DNA of 64,000 nt, taken from assembly GCF_020085105.1 (NCBI RefSeq), contig NC_058063.1, forward strand, positions 15,733,262 to 15,797,261. Reading direction: 5' to 3'. Of this stretch, positions 12,501 through 25,300 are shown piece after piece (the first letter of the stretch is position 1; every line of letters starts with the position of its first letter). A program made the translations under genes and the position numbers. Origin of the DNA: Siniperca chuatsi. Lineage: Eukaryota; Chordata; Actinopteri; Centrarchiformes; Sinipercidae. Below the pieces are notes generated by a model. That model worked only from the letters and a program-made list of their open reading frames with translations, was not told the origin of the DNA and searched no databases.

Positions 12501-14957
12501 AATGTGATTTGTTGTACTGTAGATTCTATAAATAAATGTAATACAATAAACGGACCATTGTTTTCTGTGTTTTGAGTCAGGATGAAAGTAAATGCATTAG
12601 TCTGATAGCACATCAGCATTTAATCTCTTCCTCCATTATCCATGAAGGCATGTACAGATGTGGTCCTGCATCAGTTCAGGCCATCAAACATGGGCAGATA
12701 TGCTTTCCATTTGATGCTGCCTTTGTGTTTGCTGAGGTGAGTCTTTAAACAACAAATTTCAGTGTAATGTTCTGTAAAATAGTTTCTTCTTTTGTCTGTA
12801 ATTGCTGAGTTAAGTGGCTGTAAGTATTTAACAGTGTCATCTCACTCACTTGTTGCTCAGTTCTCAAACAGGAAAATCTATTATTCACACAGTATTTCAT
12901 TTTCTCTTTTGAGGCTCCTCTCCAAAATACTTCAGTTCAGGTCAGAGCCAAGCCAGTGGTTTTTGGAGTATCTCTGTCTTTCTCCCTACAGGTCAACAGC
13001 GATGTGGTGTTTTATTCCCGGAGTAAAGATGGGACCATGGAGCCAGTCAAAGTGAACCGGACTCATGTAGGCCGCATGATTTTGACCAAAGCTGCAGGAG
13101 ATGTGACCCGCCGTGACATCACAGATCAATACAAGTTTCCTGAAGGTCAGTGACTACATCCAACACAAATCGCAGTGTTTTCAAAGGGGGGGCAGAACCA
13201 TTTTCTCTGTGACTATAAGTTTAAGTGTGTGTTCACTTGTATGAATACATTTATCCTAAACACAGTGTCATAAGGAAAACAGAAAAACTGAAACACAGTA
13301 TAAGTCGTCATGTTTACTGTGCAGTCTCTAAGTCAGTGTTAAGTCAATTTGTTTCTCATACTGTGCAACAAATCCAGGTTCCAAGTTAATTCGGGATGAT
13401 GGTGGCTGAGTGTTGGCACAGTTGGCTGTGTGCTGGCACCATAGAGTTTTTGGGGTGTGGACTTCAGCTCCAGTTGGCGTCATTCTGGCTTGGCCAGAGT
13501 TGGCAGGACCAGAATACTTGGGCCAATTCTGGTGCTTCATTTACTACAAATTTGGCATGAATGTGACAACAAGGGTTTAGACTGCTTTAACCCCAAGCCC
13601 TTTTGTTACTGATGGTTCTGATATCTCCAAATATGCTGACTTTGTGCAAATAACCAGGAAGGCAAAACCTGTTGACAAAAACCAAAACAAACATTTATAT
13701 TATCCTTTTAAATTATAGAAATGTACAAACACTACACTAATATATTTCAATTATCCAATCTAGGCAGTAAGGAGGAGCGGACCGTTCTGGAAAAAGCAGA
13801 GGAGTACGGCTGTAAACAAGAGAAGTCCAACCCTCCTATGGCTGACGTGGACCTGGTCCTGCCCACCCTGGAGATCAGTGTGGGTGACGACTTCGACCTG
13901 AACCTGGAGTTTATAAACCGCAGCGACCAGCGCCGCATCGTGGACACCTACATCAGCGGGACCGTGGTGTATTACACCGGAGTCACCGGTTACGAGTTCC
14001 TGTTCAGGAATCCCACTGTTACAATTGGCCCCAACAACAGTGAGTAAGGCGTTTATTCATTTATTATAAAAAAAAAACACTAATACTCAGAAGTATTTCT
14101 ATTGACTTTTTCATTTAATTCATTCAGCAACCACATACAACATCAACTACATGATCAAGAATATGTAAGCATTGTTAGAAATCATTAGACATCAGTAAAA
14201 CTACCATAATTTAACACAAGAAAGCACTCAATAAAATTCAGTCCTCTACCTTAGTAATCTTAGAATCTTAGAGATAGTTTGCATGTGATTTGGATCATAA
14301 ATATTGTGGATCTAAAAGAAAAATCACATGCAATTAAAAGAAAGAAATAATCCAAAAAGGTCAATGCAGAGAGAGCAGTGTTGTATCTGTGTTCTCCAGG
14401 TGTGAAGGAGTTGGTGGTGGTCGAGTCAAAGAACTATATGAAGCATCTGGTGGAACAGGCAAACCTCCACTTTATTGCTACTGGGAAGGTCAAGGAGACT
14501 GGCCAGATCGTCACTGCCATGAAAGTCGTCACCCTGCGCACTCCCAAACTCACCATTGTGGTCTGAAATACTTTTATTCTGGCTATACGTAAAACTTTCT
14601 ACACAAATCAGTCATCAATCTAATGGCACTTTTTGGCATCAGCATTTTGGTACACATCCTGCTTATTTCTACTACTTTCTTTTTCCAAAATTACTTTTCT
14701 ACAATTTAATCACACTCAATTTGTTGTGAAAATAACTTTTTGTAAGTGGATTTGTCATGTTTTCTTTATATGATGTATGTTCTTCATGTATTTCAGGTGT
14801 CTGAAGGGGGGAAAGTGAATGAAGAGATGATGGCGACTGTGGAGTTCACAAACCCCTTCACCTTCAGCCTGGAGGGCGTCTACATTCGCATGGAAGGACC
14901 CGGGATCATGCTGCCCAAGTCGAAATACTACAGGTGAGTTCAGCACATAAGAAATAG

Positions 14958-15019
<62 letters not shown>

Positions 15020-16177
15020 TCTTTGTCTTTTACTCATCTAATATGTTAGTGTTTCAGTTAGATTTTGGGCTGTTAGTATAAAATATTTTCATATAACTGA
15101 AAGATTAAAAACTACTCTAGATTTTAGATCAACCGCCAGATATTCCATCTGTACAGGTTAGAAATTATTTTATAAAGTAAAGGTGGTGCCTTTTTCATAA
15201 CCCCACAAACCTTCAGCTGAAAATCACTCAAGTTTTCACAAAAAAACACAATTTTTCATTATGTTACAGCATTCATTCATCTCTTCATATCTGTGCGTAG
15301 GTTGTGTAGCACAAAATTGATACGCTGCAGAGATTTTTACAAATCTGAATATTAAAAGAAATCCACTCTCTGAATTTAAATTTCAGAGTGTGGTATGCCA
15401 TTACTGTTCTATTCAAATTACATAAACCTCTTAAACAGTATTTTTCAGTACATAAGTTATGGAACATGACTATTTTCTGTACAAAATTTAAGCATGCCAG
15501 GTGCTTTTTATTTCTCAAATTAAAAGCTTCAAAGAAGAAAAGTTAGGTTATTGGGTAACACTTTACAATAACAGTACAAAAGAGCAATAAACTAAACCAA
15601 TATATAATTAATGCATGACTCATGATGATTTAATGTATCAATTAATACAGGATGTGTCGTGAATTCCTATTGTTCATTGTTAGGAAATGTTCTGTTGCAT
15701 GTGTCTGAAATGTCCTTTTCTATTTAACAAATTCCAGCTAATATCACTTAAAGCAGCTATAATCCACCTATTTATAATAATAATGTAACAATGTGAAAAC
15801 AATGTGAAAATGTGCCATATCAACTTTAAAGGTGATGATATGTCAATGCTGTGTTCACAGCTTGTTCCTGCTGCCCCCAAAAGGCAAAAAAAAAAAAATC
15901 AGTTATTGCAGGTTTAAGCATGTGTTATGTACCCTTATTATAAAGTGTTACCACTTCTTGATTAAGTATCTTTGAAATGACACCAAAAATCAGCCCAGTC
16001 ATTCTGGCATCTAACTCTAACCCTGCTTGTTTCAGTCTGATCACAGGAGGCTCCTCCCTGACCTGGACCGAGTTTTTCACCCCACAGAGGGCTGGCAGCA
16101 CCAGGGTGATCGCTACTCTGGACTGTCCCGCTCTCAGGCAGGTCGCTGGCCAGGCGTCTGTCACCATCGAGCCCTGA
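6535..16177 (+). CDS. f13a1: Coagulation factor XIII A chain (transglutaminase)
   Basis: Plasma/cellular transglutaminase that cross-links fibrin through Gln-Lys isopeptide bonds. Coding exons: 6535-6721, 8821-9009, 9984-10232, 10368-10486, 10563-10670, 10791-10965, 11347-11485, 12281-12384, 12648-12736, 12992-13145, 13764-14039, 14400-14560, 14797-14933, 16036-16177. They total 2229 nt in one frame (742 aa; the human protein is 732). Seen in the protein: a Pro-rich N-terminus; a thrombin-type site VAPGPR|GF at residues 56/57; a beta-sandwich with RRGQEF; and a core with the catalytic triad Cys333 (YAQCWVY), His392 (NYHCWNE) and Asp415 (VVDATPQE). The triad spacings of 59 and 23 residues equal the human ones. 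Two C-terminal beta-barrels follow, and there is no signal peptide, as in the family. The exon at 14400 ends at an unusual donor, GTCTGA; a GT three bases earlier would also keep the frame. It could be either teleost f13a1 paralogue. Confidence 0.95.
6731..7383. mobile_element. MITE with 15-bp perfect terminal inverted repeats
   Basis: TACACTGTAAAACAT at 6731-6745 is the exact reverse complement of ATGTTTTACAGTGTA at 7369-7383. The interior has no coding capacity and is rich in short TTAAGTT/AACTTAA words (for example TTAAATTAAGTT and AAGTTGAACCAACTT). The TA ends fit a TA target site, as in Tc1/mariner-type elements. It begins nine bases after the f13a1 exon 2 donor, so it forms the start of intron 2. 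Confidence 0.8.
11575..11990 (-). repeat. Dispersed repeat, inverted copy of the 22912-23604 family
   Basis: In f13a1 intron 8 (between the exons at 11347-11485 and 12281-12384), the words CATGAATATTCATGGTCCCC, AGAGGA and CCTAATGACTTTGG are the reverse complement of words in the copies at 22912-23604 and 38610-39128 (CCAAAGTCATTAGG, TCTGGGCACCATGAATG). Only part of the element is recognisable and its ends are blurred. Confidence 0.55.
13368..13540. repeat. Interspersed repeat, copy 2
   Basis: This stretch in f13a1 intron 11 (between the exons ending 13145 and starting 13764) shares GTTGGCACA-TTGGCTGTG and CTGGCACCA words with 1319-1440. It continues with CCAGTTGGCGTCATTCTGG and GGCCAATTCTGGTGC. 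There is no coding potential. Confidence 0.5.
14963..15016. repeat. (TG)n microsatellite
   Basis: A pure TG run of about 54 bases lying 30 bases after the donor of the penultimate f13a1 exon. Confidence 0.95.
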
Positions 16178-17029
16178 GGATCCCTGTAGGATCACTGAGG
16201 CCAGACATCTTTCAACTCACTTACACTTCAGCCCAAATATAGACCTATAACATATTAAGTGTATACAGTTTAATAGGTGTAGCTTCAGCATTTATGCTAA
16301 CAATGGGGATGGTTTTAGTCACAAGCAAAGAGTGTGCAGATCTCTTAGATCTAAAAGATAGTCATTTTTAAAAGTGCAATTTGTTAATGCAAGTTTAAAA
16401 AGAGGCTAATTAACACATTTTTGTACCATATCAAACATTTTGACAGTTAAAGGGCAACTGTTTTATGATAAAGAATCAGTTCAACTCAAATCTATGATTA
16501 GTAGTGTAAGTACAGTGAGTTTGGCTGTCTTCGAAATCACTCCTTCATTTAATCATTCACTACTCCCTATATAATAAGACCCTTTATAGTTTACTCTATA
16601 GTGAGCAGTAAACTGAGATTTCAGACACTAATAAATCATCGTTATTTTGGATCATCACTGAGAATTGTCATATCCCCCAGACTGTTAATTTTCACATCTG
16701 TAAAACGCAGTGCACTGCATTGTGGCATTTTGGCCATTGACGCTGCTTTTGTTGTTCAGTTGTGGAATTTTTGAGGGCACTATGTAGTGTCTAAATTTCA
16801 CACTCAGAATTCAGAAACAAATAAAATGGCAGAGAGTAAATATAGGGCACTATAGAGTAAATAGGTGCGAGATGTCGGACACAGCCTGTTTATTTTAACG
16901 CTGCATTAATCAAAATCAGAATTACTCCAAAGCTGAAAGACACACACAGTCCTGATATATTAATGTCTTATGAAGTCAATAGGGCTAACATGTTAGCAAA
17001 AATTGCCTCCTTACAAGTCCAACAGACAC

Positions 17030-17475
17030 AGAGCAACATTATCAACCCACCTGTTTTCTGGTGTTCTGATGTATTTAAGTCTAATATTCACTCTCCTTTT
17101 AGTTTAAGTCTCCACCAACTCCTGAGAAAAATATCTGGGTCAATATTTGCTAAGTGTTCAATTTTCTTCACCAGCTAGTTGCTAACTTTGTCTGTCTGCC
17201 GTTTGGTGCCAGGTAGGTTTTTTGCAATGGATTTATCAGAGCTGGGTTTCCTGAAAATGGCTTCCTGCAGCTGCTAGAATAAGGGTTGATTGGGGCAGTG
17301 AGACTGAACAAAAAAGCAATTGTGCCATAAAACCGAAACAATGAGCCAAAAGAGGCTAAAAAGTGCAACAGAACTGCAGAGTTGGGTGATAATTCTCTGT
17401 GGATGTGAGATATGAGCGACCCATTTGATGATATGTTTAATTTAATATAGAAAATATTGATTAATGCAGCTTCAA
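17030..17475 (+). repeat. Dispersed repeat R1, copy 1
   Basis: It contains CTCCACCAACTCCTGAG, TTGCTAACTTTGTCTGTCTG, AAACAATGAGCC, AGAGGCTAAAAAG, GAGTTGGGTGATAATT and ATATTGATTAATGCAGCTT in this order. The same order of words is found at 28262-28545 and 41620-42075, on the same strand. I recognise it as a family frequent in percomorph fish. There is no coding capacity, so it is probably a non-autonomous transposon. Confidence 0.75.
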
Positions 17476-17479
17476 CTTA

Positions 17480-18140
17480 ATTTTCTAAATTTTCTCCCAC
17501 TATGCAACTATTAAACTGAAGTGTTAATGTTTCTGCTTGAGTACCGTAAAGATCTCTTTCCACCTCTATATATCAGTATACAAAATTTGTTTCTTCCCAT
17601 TTTTTCTTTGTACAAGAACAAATGCAAATATCAACTAAATAAAAGATTCCCTATAAGTGTGTGTTTATGTGAGTCAGTGGTGATAATTGGTTGTCTTCTT
17701 GTCATCTTTACTTCATGAGCAACAAAGTCTAAAACTTCACAGACACCATCAATGATTCAACAAATTTTATAAGATTGGTAGTAAACTCAAAATCAGACAG
17801 AAAATGAATCGTTAACTGTTTGAAAAGCCAGAAACAGTACATCTTGTAATCTAAAAAACAAAAGTGCAACAGTAAAACATCCTCATTCCTAGAGGAATTA
17901 CCCTGCAGGTAGCCAAGTAGCTAAAGTTACGTTTGGGCCGAAAACCCTGACCCAGTTTTGACTTTTTTTCACTTAAACTTTAAAAACTGAAGATTTACAT
18001 GTATATTTATGCTCAAATTTACAATTTTCATTTGGATTTTACTAAATCTCAAAGATGCTGTTACATACTGTATAACTATAACTTTAAGTTAACATACTTG
18101 TAAACATCACAAACAATCAAAAGCTTATTTTTTTACTTTA
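17480..18140 (+). repeat. 3' flank of the PARP14-like unit, duplicated at 28550-29190
   Basis: Beyond repeat R1, this segment continues to match 28550-29190. Examples are TGAAGTGTTAATGTTTCTGC against TGAAGTTTAAATGTTTCTAC, GATAATTGGTTGTCTTCTTG against GATAATTGGTTTTCATCTTG, and TGATTCAACAAATTTT against TGATTCAACAACTTTT. The match continues after R1 ends, so it marks a duplicated segment and not only a shared transposon. Confidence 0.75.
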
Positions 18141-18149
18141 TTCTTAAGA

Positions 18150-18620
18150 CTAGAGGTGGAAGTAACGAATTACATTTACTCTCTTTAATGGAACAAAGTT
18201 TTTTTTTGTGTATTTTTTTTTTAATCTGCAATTTTATTTGTACTTACTTTTGATCTACAGTATTGTACTTTGTGCTACATTTCAAGTCTCATCCGTTACA
18301 GAGTAAAAACAATAGTCACAAGAAAAAGTCCGGATAAACCGTGTGAGAGAATGGAACAAAAGAAAGGAGCCAAATCAGCATCTGCAGCAGAGAAAAAGCT
18401 GCTGGTGTGTCTGGGGCTGCAGGAGGGCAGAGCCCGAGAGAGCTCCATGTCCAGAGAGGTGACACTCTGCACTCAGCTGACTCTGGAAAACATACATGTT
18501 CAGTGCCGGGGGGTGTGGGGGATGCAGTCGCGACCAGGCCTGGCTTAGCAGTTTACAACAATGCAATATTAAAAAGAACGTCATTATGGGTTAGCATAGT
18601 TAGCATAGTTAAAAAAAGGT
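18150..18620. repeat. Probable non-autonomous DNA transposon
   Basis: It starts with GAGGTGGAAGTAACGAATTA and contains CATCCGTTACAGAGTAAAAAC and CACAAGAAAAAGTCCGG. I recognise these as parts of a common fish MITE family, probably hAT-like. The ends are uncertain. Just after it, 18621-18669 holds a 25-base unit (TGCATCTACCTTAATTAATT plus ACTGG) in near-tandem duplicate. Confidence 0.5.
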
Positions 18621-19317
18621 TGCATCTACCTTAATTAATTACTGGTGCATCTACCTTAATTAATTACTGGTTTAATGCACCACCTGGCGAGCACGCTAAT
18701 TGACCCATATCACATATAACACACCCACGACCTTGCCTGACCAACAGGTGCACGCAGGGTCTGGCTAACATGCTAAATGCTAAAACGCTCATGGTGGATC
18801 CTCCAACGGTGACTTTGCGTTCACTATGAAACTTCTATCATAAGTTAGGCCTTTCTGCTGTTTGTGACAATAATCCCTGATGTGACTGCAGAGACTCTTT
18901 CAGATCAAAGTTTTTGAATTTGAGGCATGCACTGGTTATATTAAGCTTTGAGAATGAACGAACAGAGAACTTGAACAACGACAGGTGAGTACAACAACAA
19001 ACTCACTGACGGATGGAGAACGTCAACAACATGGCGTTGTGTGTGTGGTGTGTGTGTGCGCACAACATGTTGTGCAAAAACTGTGCAGCCCTCTTTTTGC
19101 TTTAATATGTGTGTTTGGGGCTGCAGCCGCTGTGGATTTTTTATTGTTAAAACAGCTCAGTTTATTGAATTTACTGTTGGTTTGCACATGAGGGCATCTG
19201 TGATGTGTATACATTTTTGTAGCCTAAATGTGTTCTTTGATCTAATAGGTCCATCATATAACATCTTCATCATATACAATTTTTTCTGTACATACCATGT
19301 AATACATCACTTTTCCC

Positions 19318-22300
19318 TCACTTGAAGGTGATGAGGTAGTCTGGGTATGCTTGGTTATCATGGAACACAACATACATGTTGGGGTTGTTTATTCTATCCA
19401 CCACACTGTCGTAGCGGTCATGGGGCCGCTGGTCACTGCGTGGCGGAGGAACCTTCATGTTGTTTTGGCCCAGAGTGTAGATGCCAGTCAGGACTCGGGC
19501 CACAAACATTAACTGAGAACCATCAGCAGCTGGCTTGGAGTAGGTGGGGTTGGCTGAGTAGCTGGCGTCTACAGCAAAGTAGGTACCATGACCAAATGCA
19601 GTTGCTGAGAAAAATAGGAAATAGGGAATTAACAACAAGTCAATACCTAAACAACAGTGCCTTCCTAAATGATCAATATGATTGCTTCAGAAACTATTCA
19701 TATGAGTTTTACTAACTAAAACTACTTGGTTAGGATTGAGGAAAGATAATCAGAAACCAATGTTGACCGTTGTTAGGAGACAAGGTGCAAAATGTGGTTA
19801 CTGGTGTAAACAACAGACACTTTGTATTCGGCAGTTTCTAAAACCTGAAGAGATTGCTGGTCAAGAAAATGTAAACGGGTCGTTTTAAGCCTTTGAAGAA
19901 ATGACCAATACTGTCAATTAAAGGGAAAGGAAAAGAGGTAAAAGGAAAACAGGTCCTTCTTTTATCTGAAATTTCCAGGAAGTGATGCTTTTTAAACAGA
20001 GGCAAAAACAGTGATTTGTTCTGAATAAATAAAATGTAAATGCAGACGTCATTGTTGCATCATTTTTGGCCAGACCCTACAATGCTGAAGCAATGATTAC
20101 TTATTACTGTGAATTGGTCCAAAAGATCTTTACCATTTTGCCCAGCAAAGCGTCTGTTGAACCCAGTTTTCATGATGGAGTCACAGTTGTCCTGGGTCGT
20201 CCCATGGTACAGAAGCTTTTCACCTGCTCCACCTTCCTGTATGTTCCTATCAGTAATGTGCTTCTTCTGTACTTCATAGGCACGTCGGAGATGAACATTC
20301 TGCAAGCGCTCAATCTATCAAGAAAACAACAATAGTGAGCTGCCAAATTTGCCTTGGAAGGATGGAAACATTTTGACTCTATAATATATTTAAAGTAAAA
20401 TGTGAGGGATACCCTCTCATAAAAAATTCCATTCATCTAGATGAAAGCTATTAAGCTATCATAGATCTAAACTGGGAGGTGCCAAAATTTAATTTTGTGT
20501 ACTCCATGTCTAAAGACAATGAAATGTCTTTTCCAGTAAAAGCTCCCCACCTTCATTACAGTCTTGGAGACAGTTCGTTTGAAGGCCTCCTTCACTGTCC
20601 GGTACTCTGCAGAGGAAGGCTGCAGTGCAACCACTTTTAAAACTTCACCCGCAGCCATGTTGTCCCAGTACAGGGGGAGAGGGAAGTCTGAAAAAAGGAC
20701 AAAATGACTGGGAAAATGTCAGATATTAAGAGTAAATGTGTTTTGTTTCCAAATTTTCCCTTGCTGTAGGCAGAGAAGCAGAATTTTATTTGGTTAAATG
20801 AGGCAAATCTATAAGGTCTTAAATACAGAGAACGGGACCTTTTTCTCTATTGTTTCATTTTGTGATTTACAGAAAATCTTTCATGGAGCAGCTTGAAGTT
20901 ATTGCTTAAGTTTGGTATTTAATGGGATTGAGTGTTACAATGAAATCAAAACAAAACCCCTTACGTTCTTACTTTTAACTAGAGCCCAACCAATACATTG
21001 GCATACATCAATATCAGGTTTTGACAGATGTGCAAAGACATTGCAAAGCAGCACACTGCAGAAATAAATGTTGTACTGGCAGCATTTTCTAACTCCATAT
21101 GCTGATGAAGATTAAGTGATATGATCGAAAGCTCCAGAGCAGCTGCTAAATGGATTATGTGGTGAAAGTTTTGTCGACTACAGTTTCCAAGGATGATCTT
21201 TGAATTATTATTTTTATTTTATCTTATGTAAAATAATGTGTTTTAGTAATGTTTAGTGTATAAAAATGAACTGTTTTGTTGTATTTACTGTTTCTTCTGA
21301 TTATAATGTTCAAATGTAAAAAATCTTCACCACAAAATGTTTGTTTGTGTTATGATTTAATACATAACAACAATTATGTTATTTTGATTTTTATTATTTT
21401 GTTGCCTAGTATCAATATTGCTTTCGGTCTCAAACTCCAGTATCAGTCAGACTAATTTTGTAACATCACTCATCTAGAACCACCTTCTCACCTGGCAGAT
21501 TTACAAGTCGTTTCAGCATCGCCGTCTGTCCAGTTACCTCTCTTGTGGCCTCCAATCTCTGTGGATCTACACTCCACAGGATGCCCAGTGCGTCCGCTAT
21601 CCCTCCTGCTATATCATTATTTTCCAGGTTGTGATTGGATGTTTTGGGGAGTCTCTCCCAGTTGCCGTTCGGTCCCAGGATGCACCATGCCACACGAGTG
21701 TACAAATCCTCCTCCTCCCTGACTCTCACCTCTCTTCTGAGGGACCCATGCAGAGAGACATTAATCATCTGCCTCACCTGGTTGACCCCATCTTTTAACC
21801 CACTAACTGTTAAGCTGCCCTGGCCGGACTGGTCCTTCTGCATGTACAGACCCTCGGTCTCCACCAGCTGCTTCAGATCCTCCACGTCGTCCTGGGTGAG
21901 GCATGCCATCTCCTCCTTTTTGAAGGTTTGAGTAGAGCACTGAGCCTGATACAGATTCTTCAGTTTTGTCTTGGCATCATCAACATCCTTTCTGGAAAGA
22001 CCCAGGAACAGGAAGACGGACTGTTGACTTGTGTAGCTGGTAGGGAGGATGCTATGGTCTGCGCTCAGAGTCGAAGGGGGTTGTTGTTGATATTGTTGCT
22101 GTACATGAGGCCACTGAGGCATTGACACTATAAGGTAGATCAAATGATGAATATCAGTGAAAATTCCTAATAATATAAGATAATTCTGATAAAAAAGAGC
22201 AACCACAAAAGAAGAAAATTCTGTTCTCACCTCTGTTGATTACAGCAGTGGAATACATTTGCATTGCTTCCTTTTTAAACGCCAAGAAGACATTGATCTT

Positions 22301-25300
22301 AAACAAGACAAGGCGGATGTTGGTGAGACAGTAGAGGGGAGTGGACGACGTGGCAGCCTTGACACCTCGGAGGATGGCACCTGCCACGACACCAGGGTCC
22401 AACCCACCAGTTCCTGCACAAATGGTTTTACTGGAAGAATTAAACTGACACTGACTTGAACTACAAAATGAACATTTAGGTGTATGTGTGTGATTTTATA
22501 TTGAACATCTAAAAAGTCTTACAAAATACTTACCAGCACAGATGGCAGGAATGGCCACGGACTTGAATCCAAATGCTTCACAATGTTCAATGATGCGACA
22601 CACCAGTTGTTCAATGATACCTGCATCCCTTTCTCCACACACATGTAAAATGGCTTCACAGAAGAATGATCCAGACTGGGATACAAAAACTTCTCCTCGC
22701 TTCACTTTTGCTACACAAAACACAAGAAAGACAAGATGAGTAAGAAGCTGTTATGTGTGTTTTGCTTGAACATGTCTTGCTGGTCCTTTTTTCTCACCTG
22801 CTTTTAGTTCAGCCTCCACCTCTGGTCCAGCAATGGTTAAGATGTCTTTGCACACACCATCTGTAGAATAAATATGATATTTATTGTAGAACAAGACAAG
22901 ACTACGAGTCTACAGCCATGCTAACAGCTCTGTGAGGCTGTACTTAGGCACAGTGGTGCATTGAGCTAAATGCTAATGTCAGCATGCTAACATGCTCTCA
23001 CTGGCAATGCTAACATGTTGATGTTGAACACGTAAAATGTTTACCATCCATGTTTTGCATGTTAGCATGCTAACATTTGCTACTAGCACTTAACACAAAG
23101 TACAGCTGAGGCTGATGGGAATGTCAGTTGTGCAAAGACACAGAAAAAATTAAGGGATCACCAACATTATAACAATTCATCCTCAGGGGAACATGAATGT
23201 GTATACCAAATTTCATGGCAATCAATATAATAGTTGTCGAAACATTTTAGAAAAAAACACTTCTGTCAACCTTATGGTGGCCCTATATGAAAAGTCAAGG
23301 GCTCAACAAAGTCATTAGTATTCATCATCTAGGAACCATGAACGCTTTTACCAAATGTTGTACCAATCCGTCGAGTAGATGTTGCGATATTTTACAGAAT
23401 AAGTGAAAACTTTGACCTGCTACTAACACTAGATGAAAAGTAAAAAAGTAAGGGGACCACCAAAGTCATTAGGATTCACCCTCTGGGCACCATGAATGTC
23501 TGTATCAAATTTCATGACAATCCATCTGATAGTTGTTGAGATATTTCAGTCTGGAACAAAGTCATGAACCTACCATCCCTAGAGCCACACCGCTAACGTG
23601 GCTACAAATAATTCTGCAGTTACAACATGGTCTTCTGCTCACTAGGACATCTGGCCTTTTTAGGCATCCTCAGCTACAGCAGCTCTCACTCACCGTTCTG
23701 AAAATTTGTGAAGTCAGTCGTGTTCACCACAGCATCTGTAATCTCATTAGTGATGTCACCAAACACCAGCTGTAGTTTAATCCCTCCTCCTACTGTCATT
23801 GTGATGTCATCAAGGTCACTGGTGAGGGACCTGAAGATTGCTAATAGGAAGAACATCACAACATGTTGTATATTTGTCTCATATTTAATCTGATAATTGA
23901 GAATGCCAATGGAAATTAATTGCTAATAAATAAACACTTGAAAAAATGTATTAGTGGTGCAGACTCCTTACTGTATTTGTAATTAACAGTTACAAGTTCA
24001 AAGTAGTCTGAGCAGCTGTCTAGTTTACCTTGGCCTCCCTGGTTCATATTTAAGCTAAGGTGCCTGTGGACATCATGGTAGCACTGTAAATCAAAAAGCC
24101 AGTATTAAACACTTTCTCATCAATAAATCCTGCATGCATGCATCTTTCAAACCAGTTGTTCAAGTGTTGATAGTCACCTCCTCAGAGTTAGGATAGCCTG
24201 GTTTAATGACGATGTGGATGGTTGAGAGAGACCCAGAGGACGCAGATAATCCAAACTGGTGAATGTTCTCAGTCAGGACTTGAATGGCTTCTCTCAGCGG
24301 GTATTTTAAAACAATTCCATGTCCGATAACTGGAAAGGCCACTGAGCACAAACGCTGCTGTACACAGAGGTCTAAACACTTCTTCAGCCCATTACCAAGT
24401 GCCTACAAAACCAGAATCAGACTTTTTTCAAAAGTTTCCACCTACATTGCACATAGCTCTAAAATGTGTGAAGGAAGCTAGAGTTTTGTAGAGCTGAACT
24501 TTATTAGACAGAGTAAAATAACTCTTAAAAATGCATCTTTTACAATACACAGTTATACAAAGTTCCATGTTCAAAAGACTAGCCCATACAGTTAAATCTT
24601 GAATCAATAAGCTAGTTAGCTTGCTTGTTTACCATCTAAAGGCCTGAGTATGCCTCAAACAAAGTCCTTGTTGGATCGTTGAAACCCCCTCCCCCCATAC
24701 CTTTCCAACGTTGGAAGTGGGAGGGGTGGCGTCCGACAGCTTTTGTAACTTTCCAAAACTGACAATTCATGAATCCACTTTATGCAGCATTTGGCCATGT
24801 GTGTAGAGGTGAGAAAGTAGGCAGGATTTGAACTTCTCTCTCAAGCTTCTTTTGTCATTCTTCTCACAACTACTTCAGGTACTTTTTATGCATACGAACA
24901 AGCACAGCACCATGAATGCCTTTGAGGAGAAACTTTAAATGTGGCCATGCAGAACAGCTATGATCACTTTGCCTTTAGACATGGTCGGACAACACTTCGT
25001 ATAAACTACTTTGTTTCAAGCATACCACTGCCTTAAGATCACAAATGTCATAGTCATTCTTTTTGGATTCAATCACTGAGGTTTCAGTCAACCAATAAAA
25101 TTTCTGTCTTAAGATTGTGCCTGAAGAAAACCGGCAGAAATTATTATATATCAAAATCCTCAAAAGTAATCATCAAGATTTGTGCATTACTGATTTTGTT
25201 TGCCATTAACATTGCATTTTCTGTCTGTGTCTAATTCCTGGCGCTTAAATGCAAAAACAATATTTCAATTGTTCTACTGTGAAGTCCACTACAATGGTGT

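Larger units (their letters stand above)
16178..19317. other. Intergenic between convergent f13a1 and PARP14-like genes
   Basis: The 3' ends of f13a1 (+) and the PARP14-like gene (-) face each other here. An AATAAA at 16820-16825 could end f13a1. On the minus strand, AATAAA signals at 19161-19166 and 19140-19145 lie 150-180 bases past the PARP stop and could end that gene. The rest is repeat material described separately, plus 17480-18140, which is related to 28550-29190. Confidence 0.6.

Noticed and set aside
14128-14164. Possible 37-nt micro-exon in f13a1 with good AG and GTAAGC borders
   Set aside because: Including it shifts the reading frame of the next exon. Skipping it gives a protein that aligns with human factor XIII A without a gap at this point.
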